Below are positions 22,501 through 28,576 of a stretch of 64,000 bases of DNA, piece by piece. A program made the translations under genes and the position numbers. Location: NCBI RefSeq assembly GCF_002374855.1, contig NZ_NWVC01000004.1, forward strand, positions 62,001 through 126,000, written 5' to 3'. The first letter of the stretch is position 1. Each line of letters starts with the position of its first letter. Source of the DNA: Sphingomonas adhaesiva. GTDB lineage: Bacteria > Pseudomonadota > Alphaproteobacteria > Sphingomonadales > Sphingomonadaceae. A model generated the notes under the pieces. That model had not been told where the DNA came from, did not search any database, and saw nothing but the letters and a program-made list of their open reading frames with translations.

Positions 22501-25500
22501 GGCGGCACGTCCAACAGCTGGTCCAGCTATGCCTATACCGTCACCGGAACCGGCGGCAGCGACAAGATCGAATTCATGCACAACGGCGGCGGCGTGTCGC
22601 TGGACAAGGTCGTGTTCGCCGCCGCGGGCGGCAACGACACGCTGTCGGGGGGCGCCGGCGACGACACGATCAGCGGCGGGTTCGGCAACGACGCGATCGA
22701 CGGCGGCGACGGCAACGATCTTATCAGCGGTGACGGCAACGCCTTTGCCGCGGTGGCGACGGACACGTTCGAAACCGGCGCGTCCGGGTGGCGCGTGCCG
22801 GGCGGTGCGCCGGTCGCCACGTCCCAGCTGCTCACCGGCGCGATGGTGCTGGGGCCGGTGGGCGGTTCGGGCAGCAATGCCAGTTTCGTGCAGCAGGTCG
22901 TCAAGAGCTATGATCTGGAGGATAGCTCGGCGGCGACGACGACGGTCAGCTTCGACGTCTACCTGCTGGATTCGTTCGACGCGAACGAAGGCGTCAACGT
23001 CTACGTCAACGGCGCGGTGGCCCTTTCGATCATCTCGCAGCGGGGTTTCGGCAGTTCGTCACTTTCCGACATCGCGATAACGCCGCAGGGGGGCGCGACC
23101 TACACTGCCGCGCTGGCGGCAGGCAATTATTCGAGCGCCTGGTCGGGCAACGACCTCAAGCTGACGGTCACGCTGACATTGCCGACGCCGTCCAACGGGA
23201 CGCTGACGCTCGGCTTCGGTTCGAACATGAACGAAGCGGCCAGTAACGAAAGCTATGCCATCGACAACGTCAACGTCCCCGGTCGCCCGACGGATACCGT
23301 CCTCACAGGGGGCGACGACGTCATCCGCGGCGGCGCGGGGGACGACCAGATCGACGGCGGGATCGGCACCGACACGGCGATCTTCGGCGGGGATCGCAGC
23401 GGCTATTCGGTCAGCTACGCCACCGGTTCGCGCACCTTTACGCTCGATGGCGGGGACGGGCACGATACCGTCCGCAATGTCGAGAAATTCCAGTTCGCCG
23501 ACGGCACGCTGACCGCGGCGCGCCTGCTGACGGGCATGTCGATCAGCCAGTCCGGCAGCATCGCGGAAAACAGCGCCGGCGGCACCGTCGCGGCGACGCT
23601 GGCGCTGGCGGATGGCGGGGCGGCGACCTATGCCATCACCGGGGGCGCGAACGCATCGCTGTTCACGATCTCCGGCAACCAAATCCTGCTCGCGAACGGG
23701 GCGGCGCTGGATTACGAGGCGGGTGCGACGCGCACGGTGCAGGTCACCGCGACGGCGACGGACGGCTCGACGCATATCCAGACGATCACCGTCAACGTCA
23801 CCAACGTCAACGAAGCGCCGACGATCACCTCCGCGGCGTCGCCGACCCGCGGCGAGAACGGCACCGCGATCGGCACGCTGACCGCGACCGATCCCGACGC
23901 GGGCACCACGCTGACGTGGTCGATCGCGGGCGGCGCGGATGCGGCGAAGTTCACGATCGGCGCGGGCGGCGCGCTGTCGTTCGCGGCCGCGCCCGATTAT
24001 GAACATCCCGCCGATGCCGGCGGCGACAACGTCTACAACGTCACCGTGCAGGTATCGGACGGCACCAACGTCACGACGCAGAACCTGGCCGTCGCGGTGA
24101 CCAACGTCAACGAAGCGCCGACGCTGGCGCTGACCGGCGTCGGCACGGTCAACGAAAACGCGATCGCCGCGACCGTCGCCACCTTCACGGCGGGCGATCC
24201 CGATGCGGGCGATACGCTGACCTATACGCTGGGCGGGGCGGATGCGAACCTGTTCGTCGTCGACGGTACGACCGTGCGGCTGCGCGACGGCGTCGGCCTG
24301 GACTATGAACAGGCCGCGACGCGCGACCTCACGCTGACCGTCACCGATGCGCAGGGCCTGTCGCAGACGCGCGCGCTCACCGTCAACGTCGGCAACGTCA
24401 ACGAAGCGCCGGCCTTCACCTCGCCAGCGACGGTGTCGGTGGCGGAAAACGGCGTCGCCGTGGTCACCGCCCGCGCGGCCGATCCGGATGCCGGCGCGAC
24501 CGTCACCTATTCGATTTCCGGCACCGATGCGGCGCTGTTCACCATCGACAGCGCGACGGGCGTGCTGCGCTTCGCCGCGGCGCCGAATTTCGAGGCGCCG
24601 GGCGATAATGGCGCCGACAACGTCTACAATCTGGTCGTCAGCGCCAGCGACGGGACGAACACCGTCAACCAGGCGATGGCGGTGACGCTGACGAACGTCA
24701 ACGAAGCGCCGGTGCTGACCGTCGCGGCATCCTATACGCTGGCGGAGAACGGCACCGCGGTCGCCACCGCCACCGCGAGCGACGTGGATGGTGGCACGAC
24801 GCTGACCTATTCGCTGTCGGGTGCGGATGCGGCGCTGTTCACCATCGACAGTGCGACAGGCGCGATCGCGTTCCGCACTGCGCCCGATTATGACGCGCCC
24901 GCCGATCAGGGGCAGAACAACGTCTACGACCTCACCGTCTCGGTCAGCGATGGGGCGATCACCACGTCGCGCACGACCGCCGTGACGGTGACCAACGTCA
25001 ACGAGGCACCGGTGTTCACCTCCCCCGCGGCGGTTTCGGTGGCGGAGAACGCCGCCGCCGTGGTCACCGTGCGCGCCAGCGATCAGGACGCGGGGACGAC
25101 GCTGACCTATTCGATTTCGGGCACGGATGCGTCGCTGTTCACCATCGACAGCGCGACCGGCGCGCTGCGCTTCGCCGCCGCACCGAACTTCGAGGCACCC
25201 GGCGATGACGACGCGGACAACGTCTACAATCTGGTCGTCAGCGCCAACGACGGGACGAACACCGTCAACCAGGCGATGGCGGTGACCATTGCCAACGTCA
25301 ACGAGGCGCCGGTGCTGGCGCTGTCGGGCGTCGGCACGGTCATGGAAAATGCCGCCGCCGCCACGGTCGCGACCTTCACCGCGAGCGATGTCGATGCCGG
25401 CGATACGCTGACCTATACGCTGGGCGGGGCCGATGCGGCGCTGTTCGTGGTCGACGGCAACAGCGTGCGGCTGAAGAACGGGGTCAGCCTGGACTATGAA

Positions 25501-28500
25501 GCGGCGCAGACCCGGTCGCTGACGCTGACCGCGACCGATTCGCATGGCGCATCGCAGACGCAGGCACTGACGATCAACGTCGGCAACGTGAACGAAGCGC
25601 CGACGATCACGACCGGTGCGGCGCTGTCGCGCTCGGAGAACGGGACGGCGGTGGCCACCCTGTCGGCAAGCGATCCGGATGCGGGGACGACGCTGACCTG
25701 GTCGATCAGCGGCGGTGCCGATGCCGCGAAGTTCGCGGTCGATCCGGCCACCGGCGTCCTCACCTTCGTCGCCGGCCCCGATTATGAGGCGCCGGCTGAT
25801 GCCGACGGCAACAACGCCTATCAGGTGACGGTCACCGTCAGCGACGGGACCAACAGCGTCGACAAGGCGCTGACCGTGACGGTGACCAACGTCAACGAGG
25901 CGGCGGTGTTCACCTCCGCCACGACCGCGACGGTGGTGGAAGGAACTACGGCGGTGCTGACCGCCGCGGCGACCGATCCCGAAGGGCAGACGCTGCAATA
26001 CGGTCTGTCGGGCACCGATGCGGCGCTGTTCACGATCGACAGCGCGACCGGCGCGCTGCGCTTCGTCACCGCGCCCAGCTACGACAATCCGGCCGATCAG
26101 GGGCATGACAATCGCTACAATGTCGTCGTCACGGCCAGCGACGGCGCGAACACCACGCAGCAGGCGGTGACGGTCGACGTCGCGCGCGACCAGCGACCGC
26201 CCGCGATCACCTCCCCCGCGACGGCCACGATCAACGAGAACACCACTGCGGTGATGACCGCGACGGCCAGCGATCCGAACAGCGGCGATACGGTCAGCTG
26301 GTCGATCGCGGGCGGTGCGGATGCGGCGCGCTTCACGATCGACGCGGCCACTGGCGCGCTGGCGTTCGTGGCCGCCCCCGACCGCGAGGCACCTGCCGAC
26401 GCGGGCGCGAACAACATCTATGACGTGGTCCTGCGCGCCACCGATCAGACCGGGCGGTCGTCGGACAAGGCGGTGGCGGTGACCGTCGCCGACGTCAACG
26501 AGGCGGCGGCCTTCCAGGGCGGCAGCGCGCTGAGCGTCGCGGAAAACAGCCTGGCGGTGGCCACCATCTCCGCACTGGACCCAGAACGGGCGGCGGTGAC
26601 CTATTCGATCACCGGCGGGGCGGATGCGAACCGCTTCACGATCGACGGCAATACCGGCGCGCTCTCGCTGGTGACGGCGCAGGATTACGAGACGGTCGGC
26701 GCGGGCAATTTCCAGGTGACGATCGGCGCGTCGGACGGCACGCAGACCGCGACCCGCACCTTCACCGTCACCGTCACCAACGTGAACGAGGCGCCGGTGC
26801 TGGCGCCGACCGCCAGCGTCGCGATCGACGAAAACCAGACCGCGGTCACGACGATCGCCGCGACCGATCCGGATGCCGGACAGACGCTGGTCTATGCCAT
26901 CGCTGGCGGTGCGGACGGCGGGCGCTTCACGATCGACGCGGCCACCGGGCAACTGGCGTTCCGTTCCGCCCCCGATTACGAATCGGGGCAGACCAGCTAC
27001 CAGGTGCAGGTGCTGGCATCGGACGGATCGCTGGCGACGACGCAGACGGTAACCGTCACCGTTCGCAACGTCGACGAGGCGCCGCGCATCACCGCGCCGT
27101 CGGCCGTGACCGTGGCGGAAAACGGCACCACCGTGATGACCGTCGCCGCCAGCGATCCGGAAGGGGCCGCGCTGACCTATTCGATCACCGGCGGCGCGGA
27201 TGCGAACCGCTTCACGATCTCGGCGGCGGGCGTCCTGTCGTTCGCCAGTGCGCCCGACTACGAAACCGGCAATCGCGACAACCAGGTGCAGGTGAGCGTC
27301 TCCGACGGCACCAACACCAGCGTGCAGATGATCCAGGTGACGGTCAGCGACGTCAACGAGGCGCCGGTCGTCACCACATCCGCTTTCTCGGTCAACGAAA
27401 ACGCGACCGCGGTCGGCACGGTGCAGGCCCGCGACCCGGAGGGCGCGGCGCTGGTCTATGCCATCGCGGGCGGCGCCGATGCGTCGCTGTTCAACATCGA
27501 TTCGGCGACCGGGGCGCTCACGTTCCGCACGGCGCCGGATTTCGAGACGCCGGGCGATGCCGGGCGCGACAATGTCTACAACCTCAACGTGATGGTATCC
27601 GACGGGACGCTGGTGACGATGCAGGCCACGACCGTCAGCGTGATGGACGTGGTGGGCGAGGTGCTGACCGGCACCAGCGGCGCGGACCGGCTGGTCGGCG
27701 GCGCGGGGGCCGACACGCTGTCGGGCATGGCCGGCGACGACATGCTGATCGGCGGCGCGGGCGCCGATACGCTGCGCGGCGGCGACGGGATCGACACGGT
27801 CGATTATTCCGGGTCGTCCGCCGCCGTGACCGTCCATTTGGACGGATCGGCCAACACCGGCGGCGATGCGCAGGGCGACACGATCGACGGCGTCGAGCAG
27901 GTGATCGGTTCGGCCCATGCCGATTCGATCTTCGGCGATGCGCTGGCCAATGCGCTGAGCGGCGGGGCCGGGAACGACGATCTGCACGGCGGCGGCGGCA
28001 ACGACTGGCTGATGGGCGGGCTGGGCGCGGATACGCTGGACGGCGGGGCGGGCGACGATACCGCCAGCTACGCCGATGCGACGGCGGGCATATCGCTCAA
28101 CCTGTCGGCCGCCAACGGATCGGGCACCGGCGGCGAGGCGAACGGCGATACGCTGACCGGGATCGAACATGTGCTGGGCAGCGCGTTCGACGACCAGATC
28201 CTGCTCAACCTCAACACCGGGATCAGCTTCGACGGGCTGGGCGGGCGCGACACGGTGACGCTGACCGACATCGGCCGCGCGATCACCGCGGGCGACCTGT
28301 CGAGGCTGAGCCATGTGGAGGAGATTTCGTTCACCGGCAACAACGTCCAGGCGAACATGACGATCGACGCCGATTTCATCCGCAACATGGCCGGGCAGGG
28401 CAACGATTCCTACCTGACCATCACCAAGGATGCGAACGACACGATCAACATCGCCGCCGGCGCGGAGGTGGTCCACAACGGCAATACCTGGGAATTCTAC

Positions 28501-28551
28501 AGCGATTCCAGCCACACGGTGAAGATCGCGACGCTCGCGATGACCGGCTGA
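7588..28551 (+). CDS. Giant RTX/cadherin-like surface adhesin, type I secretion substrate (6987 residues)
   Basis: One uninterrupted frame of about 21 kb; the ATG follows GTGGAAG. Order, with rough residues: a beta-rich N-terminal module (37-118); a charged, Glu/Gln/Lys-rich stretch likely to form coiled coil (125-200); a Pro/Ser linker; a second beta region (290-455). An RTX array of about 79-residue units then runs to about 4460, followed by a LamG-like domain (4490-4701), more RTX, two jelly-roll-like modules (4862-5013 and 5056-5236) and 14 cadherin-like repeats (5315-6688). It ends with RTX nonapeptides (6690-6830) and a 155-residue tail holding the uncleaved type I signal. There is no Sec signal peptide and I noticed no cysteine, both usual for such substrates. 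Calcium should fold it outside the cell. The adjacent exporter genes mark it as their cargo. Exact length depends on repeat assembly. Confidence 0.93.
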   Translation: MAGNATKSPAGPAGGKANPLAPAHAAVEGPSGIDTAMAASVGAEIKSLSALKVVQLGPDGHARLDIPYSPFKAQIVDVDIVLVFADGSRIVIPGMALTSFSGQAVAIDFLDKSFTATDLIGTVGEIKEQSQLFKLNLSSEDADTPKKEAPDDKAKSPEVQPQDATQAQEAEQKQENERHTSDEQGKRLTEKLSDTLASSAPPPSAAPVPSSPTPSDGKNNGSGSGIGLGKLVPTLSFELFNKEGVHTATEGKVNVVTGSTGGTGSSTSVNYTAQSARETITGTGSADRIYADSPAQAPSGTSLRTLHVSAMVPAKGLSLLQVLVPSLPEGYAVENAKLTDKGWVITAEQGNIKVVTSYTDANGVVVTYPPGETHFSFDIQLTYALPDAGKTPAANGFQSEFFLPVDLGLSTDGTNYTYAVEVSSRFGIKVVTGDADMKATDPVTGAPIYVLFSNPPGNVIDAGDGDDVVIAGAGADQIEGGGGTDTVSYEMSNVAVTADLKAGTGKGGYAEGDTYAHVENLTGSAFDDTLTGADGDNVIDGGAGADTIDGGAGTDTISYAAAFANEKGTPKDPLAGVEIHLDGTASHGGAAEGDRLTSIEHVIGSDRNDALYGAAAAEMLEGGKGDDLLVGGGGADALKGGEGTDTASYATSAAAVTAYLDGTAGSGGDAQGDTLSGIENLVGSAFDDTLVGDDRDNVLTGGAGADRIDGGAGIDSATFAASKVGVTVYLDGRAGAGGDAEGDTYVRVERLTGSAFGDRLVGDAGANVLTGGAGDDVLEGAGGADVLDGGEGFDIASYAGAGAGVRAALDGSAMTGDAAGDTLTAIEGLEGSAFDDMLIGGEGDNRLSGGAGDDMLVGGGGTDRLDGGDGVDVADYSGSRAAVTVRLDGTAGSGGDAQGDMLTRVENLTGSAFDDTLSGDAAANVLSGGAGDDTLVGGGGADVLDGGRGRDIADYSASAAGVVVGLDGQTGRGGDAEGDRLAGIEELRGSSFADVLTGSSGDDTLRGGAGDDLLVGGLGADTLDGGAGFDTADYSDATAGIQVYLDGRESTGNAAGDHLIAIERVLGGSFDDLLVGDAGDNVLAGGAGDDVLAGGGGADTLDGGAGRDMADYGASAAGVTVDLSTGMGSGGDAVGDRLTGIEDLRGSAFDDVLTGDALDNRLAGGAGADTLVGGAGNDTADYATSASGVTVALDGTVGRGGDAQGDTLTGIETLVGSAFDDVLGGDAGANTLSGGAGDDRLSGGGGADRLIGGAGIDIADYAGSGAGVDIGLDGGANRGGDAEGDVYDGIEGLSGSAFADRLRGSDGADVLSGQGGDDRIQGSLGADRIDGGTGFDTVDYSASTVAVGVDLTTGVGAGGLAGGDTLSSIEEVIATAFDDQLRGSGADELLSGGAGDDQLAGLGGADTLDGGAGYDTVSYAESGAGVRIAMDGSVGSGGDAEGDRLIAIERVVGSAFDDAITGTAAGDTILGGAGADVLSGQDGDDVLEGGSGDDRLLGGAGVDTLRGGEGNDTLAGGADADVLVGGSGLDTADYSASAGAVRIDLNDGVGHGGDAEGDALSGIENLTGSAGNDRLTGDGNANVLTGGAGDDYLTGGAGADTLAGGAGVDTADYSTSRSGVSVDLATGFAQFGDAEGDRLSDIENVVGSAYGDQLRAGATGSILTGGAGDDMLIAGRGADVIAGGTGIDTASFAGSAAGVTVNLATGLADGGDATGDVLIAVENLSGSSFDDVLTGTGAGSTIDGGAGDDRLAGGAGDDTLIGGADDDTLDGGAGADTLQGGSGFDTADYHRSTVAVDVDLVTGVGRGGDAEGDRLTGIEAVTGSALGDTLTGNAGANALDGGAGDDMLAGGAGADTLRGGDGFDTADYRASGAAVVVNLTTGANAGGDALGDILDGIEQVLGSAFDDVLTGAAGRETLRGGQGNDTLAGGVGADVLDGGDGTDTADYSASLDAVQVDLSVGLAHFGDAEGDTLVDIENVTGSAEDDILIGDGGGNVLIGGAGDDQLVGAAGDDTLRGGSGDDVLNGGAGADIIQGGDGFDTADYSGSRGGVTVNLTSQRGTGGDADGDMLTGIEAVTGSAYDDVLTGTAGINTLTGGAGDDVILGGAGADVLDGGAGNDTLDYATSAAAVTVNLATGLAQGGDAQGDLIARFENLMGSDFDDVLTGDAGANRLRGGAGDDRLAGGAGADVLDGGAGSDTADYAASGAAVTIDLAAGTAAGGDATGDTLVSIENAIGSAHDDIIKAAAAGSVIAGGAGDDAITAGAGADTLDGGQGEDRVDYSASSAGVTVNLATGIGAAGDAAGDRYTAIEDVTGSAFADRLTGDAGVNRLSGGAGDDVIAGGGGADEIDGGSGFDTLDYGASVQGVTIDFASGTGQGGDAQGDSFTGIEAVIGSGSADRFVGDAHTHVIRAQGGDDMLVAGAGAETFDGGSGSDTVDYSASTAGVTIDLASGAAGGGFAQGDVLTAVEGVIGSAFDDVLTGSASANAIAGGAGNDVIRGGAGADALDGGAGIDLLDYSASSSGVTVNLTTGVAAGGDAAGDQISGFEDILGSAQADNLTGDGGANRLTGGAGGDVLAGLGGADVLDGGAGDDTADYSASGAGVTVDLAAGTGAGGDAAGDTLISIEKVIGSAFADRLGGSAGADTLVAGAGDDMLLGSLGADSLVGGDGVDTVDYSASTAGVRVDLGSGTGVGGLADGDTLREIENAIGTAGDDVLVGNGGANTLTGGAGADMLDGGAGADTLDGGLGDDVLRGGSGADVLRGGAGFDTIDYATSGAGVTIDLQAGTAIGGDATGDVISDIERAVGSAYDDLLQAAAAGSTLEGNAGADTLRGNVGNDVLRGGDGDDVMVGNAGADELDGGSGVDTADYSASVQGVTVDLALGTGIGGDADGDILRGIERVIGSAGNDTLTGDAAVNALLAGAGDDMLTGGAGADVLDGGAGSDTASYAGSAAGVTVSLAAGTGTGGDAQGDTLTRIEHLVGSALADTLTGDAGGNRLTGGAGDDVLAGLGGADVLDGGTGSDTVDYSASTGGVTIDLATGTAAGGDAQGDTLISIENAIGTAFADVIQATMAGSTMLGGGGDDRLIAGDGADVLDGGTGADVADYSGSTTRVTVNLATGANSGGYAQGDVLRSIEQVVGSDFDDALTGDAGANVLTAGAGDDVLEGGAGADRLDGGAGTDTASYAGATGAVTVSLATGTGTAGDATGDVLVDIENLAGSAYADRLTGNAGVNVVSGGAGDDVLAGLGGADVLDGGTGSNTADYSASAAAVQVNLSTGALSASQIAGGTIQAGTGLGGDAQGDTLANIQNLIGSAYADYLIAGTGGRITAGAGADIVVAGAGADAIDGGADTDVINYARSTAGVTVNLTLGTGTGGFAQGDTLVSIEGIYGSNFADVLTGTAGVNNIQGANGDDIIEGLGGADTLAGGSGFDTVSYAGSGSGVTVDLNLTTAQVSSGDASGDVLSGFEKVTGSAYADRLVAAAAGSTLAGGAGNDVLVAGAGADTIDGGLDNDTVDYAASTAGVVVNLGTGAVSGGYAQGDRVSAVENAIGSAYADQLTGDSGANVLTGGAGDDALDGGAGADTLDGGDGIDTADYSASTGAVAVNLTTGVGAGGHADGDMLIAIENLTGSAGNDVLTGSAAANVLRGGAGDDVLAGLAGADTIDGGSGNNTADYGASASAVYVDLASFAIATPAGSVTSAMARGGDAEGDVLTNIQNVIGSAHDDILAASAAGGKLSGGAGDDNLVANAGGDQFDGGAGSGDVVNYVMSNAAVTVNLGTGLGSGGFAQGDSYVGVEGVYGSNSGDTLTGDGGANLIKGNGGNDVIEGGGGADRLQGGDGVDTISYAGSNAGVTVDLTLATAQLSAGDAAGDILSEFENILGSGLNDRLTGDANANMLSGGAGNDVLQGGGGADTLDGGAGADTASYAASTAAVTVDLRMTTAQVSTGDASGDVLTAIENLTGSAFGDVLTGDAGDNMLAGGDGDDLLAGLDGADTIDGGAGVDVVSYAGSQAGVTVNLTTNVNTGGDAEGDLLSNIEQVTGSSFNDVLTGDAGANTLLGDDGDDVLAGMAGADVIDGGAGNNTADYSASGAAVYVNINASWNGTASSGNNVTFTVNPNTGVGGDAEGDTLTNIQNVIGSAFNDYFYANDTGGKLDAGAGDDYLVAGSGADNLVGGAGSDTVSYGRSNAAVTVNLATGAASGGFAAGDVLTGIENVNGSNLNDTLTGDANANTIKGNDGNDTIDGGMGNDTLDGGNGTDTLSYITAAAGVRTVVNYYTWVSGVLTYTAVNTVGAGTDITSGFENVVGSNFSDILKGWQSLTAFFAGSGNDQLIGNSNAGTMHGGAGVDTLNYGETNTWGGITVDLAINGNVATKAWGGFAGADLIQNIENVVGSNAHDYIAGDSGANALDGGRGNDMLLGAAGNDVLYGGIGDDTLIGGAGADALIGGMGVDTASWAGSGAAVNANLATGIAYGGDAGTQGAAGVYTNASLVAGWSFSEGNGTASTSISGSQRVTLSNVGWVADAHGGQALDFAGNNSSVATIGSLTFGESFTVAAKVNFDRAAGANEGIFRFGINGAASSAGQIFVSRTNAGGLYFEIRDGTTATAFGTATAGGLTAAGTWYDVAVTYQAGRMMIYLNGELVASTDHNVTLSSSTYSTNYLGRDWDASRALDGKIDDFAVFSTALTQAEIQQLATQTKGLEGAGLVTDTLAGIENLAGTDYADTLTGDGGANTLDGGLGNDTLSGGAGDDVLIGGAGADRLDGGAGSDVVSYALSAAAVTVNLATSTVSGGDAQGDTLIGIEGVIGSIGNDMLTGDAGDNVLTGGLGNDTVAGGDGNDAIYGDASAAIDLRNLVTYGTAANLLVNGSFEAYAGIARNGNAWIATGSGTAGWQTADGRIQIFNSQVIADGAATNQSLKMGSSGTADVWQNVTTVAGETYVLKFDLGSWTATDTGPVQVLFNGTVIDTINTGGTSNSWSSYAYTVTGTGGSDKIEFMHNGGGVSLDKVVFAAAGGNDTLSGGAGDDTISGGFGNDAIDGGDGNDLISGDGNAFAAVATDTFETGASGWRVPGGAPVATSQLLTGAMVLGPVGGSGSNASFVQQVVKSYDLEDSSAATTTVSFDVYLLDSFDANEGVNVYVNGAVALSIISQRGFGSSSLSDIAITPQGGATYTAALAAGNYSSAWSGNDLKLTVTLTLPTPSNGTLTLGFGSNMNEAASNESYAIDNVNVPGRPTDTVLTGGDDVIRGGAGDDQIDGGIGTDTAIFGGDRSGYSVSYATGSRTFTLDGGDGHDTVRNVEKFQFADGTLTAARLLTGMSISQSGSIAENSAGGTVAATLALADGGAATYAITGGANASLFTISGNQILLANGAALDYEAGATRTVQVTATATDGSTHIQTITVNVTNVNEAPTITSAASPTRGENGTAIGTLTATDPDAGTTLTWSIAGGADAAKFTIGAGGALSFAAAPDYEHPADAGGDNVYNVTVQVSDGTNVTTQNLAVAVTNVNEAPTLALTGVGTVNENAIAATVATFTAGDPDAGDTLTYTLGGADANLFVVDGTTVRLRDGVGLDYEQAATRDLTLTVTDAQGLSQTRALTVNVGNVNEAPAFTSPATVSVAENGVAVVTARAADPDAGATVTYSISGTDAALFTIDSATGVLRFAAAPNFEAPGDNGADNVYNLVVSASDGTNTVNQAMAVTLTNVNEAPVLTVAASYTLAENGTAVATATASDVDGGTTLTYSLSGADAALFTIDSATGAIAFRTAPDYDAPADQGQNNVYDLTVSVSDGAITTSRTTAVTVTNVNEAPVFTSPAAVSVAENAAAVVTVRASDQDAGTTLTYSISGTDASLFTIDSATGALRFAAAPNFEAPGDDDADNVYNLVVSANDGTNTVNQAMAVTIANVNEAPVLALSGVGTVMENAAAATVATFTASDVDAGDTLTYTLGGADAALFVVDGNSVRLKNGVSLDYEAAQTRSLTLTATDSHGASQTQALTINVGNVNEAPTITTGAALSRSENGTAVATLSASDPDAGTTLTWSISGGADAAKFAVDPATGVLTFVAGPDYEAPADADGNNAYQVTVTVSDGTNSVDKALTVTVTNVNEAAVFTSATTATVVEGTTAVLTAAATDPEGQTLQYGLSGTDAALFTIDSATGALRFVTAPSYDNPADQGHDNRYNVVVTASDGANTTQQAVTVDVARDQRPPAITSPATATINENTTAVMTATASDPNSGDTVSWSIAGGADAARFTIDAATGALAFVAAPDREAPADAGANNIYDVVLRATDQTGRSSDKAVAVTVADVNEAAAFQGGSALSVAENSLAVATISALDPERAAVTYSITGGADANRFTIDGNTGALSLVTAQDYETVGAGNFQVTIGASDGTQTATRTFTVTVTNVNEAPVLAPTASVAIDENQTAVTTIAATDPDAGQTLVYAIAGGADGGRFTIDAATGQLAFRSAPDYESGQTSYQVQVLASDGSLATTQTVTVTVRNVDEAPRITAPSAVTVAENGTTVMTVAASDPEGAALTYSITGGADANRFTISAAGVLSFASAPDYETGNRDNQVQVSVSDGTNTSVQMIQVTVSDVNEAPVVTTSAFSVNENATAVGTVQARDPEGAALVYAIAGGADASLFNIDSATGALTFRTAPDFETPGDAGRDNVYNLNVMVSDGTLVTMQATTVSVMDVVGEVLTGTSGADRLVGGAGADTLSGMAGDDMLIGGAGADTLRGGDGIDTVDYSGSSAAVTVHLDGSANTGGDAQGDTIDGVEQVIGSAHADSIFGDALANALSGGAGNDDLHGGGGNDWLMGGLGADTLDGGAGDDTASYADATAGISLNLSAANGSGTGGEANGDTLTGIEHVLGSAFDDQILLNLNTGISFDGLGGRDTVTLTDIGRAITAGDLSRLSHVEEISFTGNNVQANMTIDADFIRNMAGQGNDSYLTITKDANDTINIAAGAEVVHNGNTWEFYSDSSHTVKIATLAMTG
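8956..20955 (+). repeat. Intragenic RTX array, about 48 units with dominant 237-bp (79-residue) period
   Basis: Each unit carries nonapeptides of the form GGxGxDxLx (for example GGAGADTLDGGAGTDT). A beta stretch of the type DYSASxAGVTVDLxTG follows, then GGDAxGDxLxxIExVxGSAFDDxLTGD. I count 48 copies of the GDAxGD-IE-GS core before the LamG-like domain, two after it and two near the C-terminus. Many neighbours are exactly 237 bp apart; others differ by multiples of nine residues through gain or loss of nonapeptides. Units are clearly homologous but diverged, so they are not recent perfect duplications. Confidence 0.9.
21055..21690 (+). other. LamG/concanavalin A-like domain within the adhesin
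   Basis: About 210 residues without RTX motifs. They show the LamG-like pattern: VAGWSFSEGNG at the start, LDFAGNNSSV, FTVAAKVNF, GTWYDVAVTYQAGRMMIYLN, and closing IDDFAVFSTALTQAEIQQL. Such domains bind glycans or proteins, so this is a candidate ligand-binding head inserted in the RTX stalk. Confidence 0.8.
22170..22625 (+). other. Jelly-roll (DUF642/carbohydrate-binding-like) module within the adhesin
   Basis: About 150 residues beginning NLLVNGSFEAYAG and continuing with DVWQNVTTVAGETYVLKFDL and ending VSLDKVVFAA. The N-G-S-F-E start and D-x-V-x-F end are typical of galactose-binding-fold modules. It is flanked on both sides by RTX nonapeptides. Assignment is by pattern only. Confidence 0.55.
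22755..23295 (+). other. Second jelly-roll-like module within the adhesin
   Basis: About 180 residues from TDTFETGASGWRV to SYAIDNVNVPG. The order of elements (F-E-T-G start, long beta-rich middle with SFDVYLLDSFDANEGVNVYV, I-D-N-V end) matches a galactose-binding-like sandwich. It sits directly after a short RTX block and before the last RTX unit preceding the cadherin-like repeats. The ligand is unknown. Confidence 0.5.
23530..27645 (+). repeat. Fourteen cadherin-like repeats of about 98 residues within the adhesin
   Basis: Each repeat begins near an xVxENG/A motif. It continues with ATDPDAGxTLTYSIxGxDAALFTID and a DYExP segment and closes with a variant of VTNVNEAP, the calcium-binding interdomain linker. 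I count 14 closing linkers, one degenerate (ARDQRPP) and the last running into VMDVVGEVLTG. These rod-like domains should stiffen with calcium and extend the stalk near the C-terminal, first-exported end. Confidence 0.85.
27655..28551 (+). other. C-terminal RTX block and type I secretion signal of the adhesin
   Basis: Two further RTX units (cores GGDAQGDTIDGVEQVIGS and GGEANGDTLTGIEHVLGS) precede a non-repetitive tail of about 130 residues. The tail contains GGRDTVTLTDIGRAI and ends TVKIATLAMTG. The D-x-V-x-L-T-D element and a short hydrophobic end are usual for uncleaved type I signals of giant RTX adhesins. Direct recognition by the neighbouring exporter is inferred. Confidence 0.75.
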
Positions 28552-28576
28552 TCCCCGGCGCCGGCCGGCGTGTCGG

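Noticed and set aside
28552..28576. A terminator between the adhesin and the FecR gene
   Set aside because: The short gap and following coding sequence are G+C-rich and can pair, but no T-run follows on either strand.
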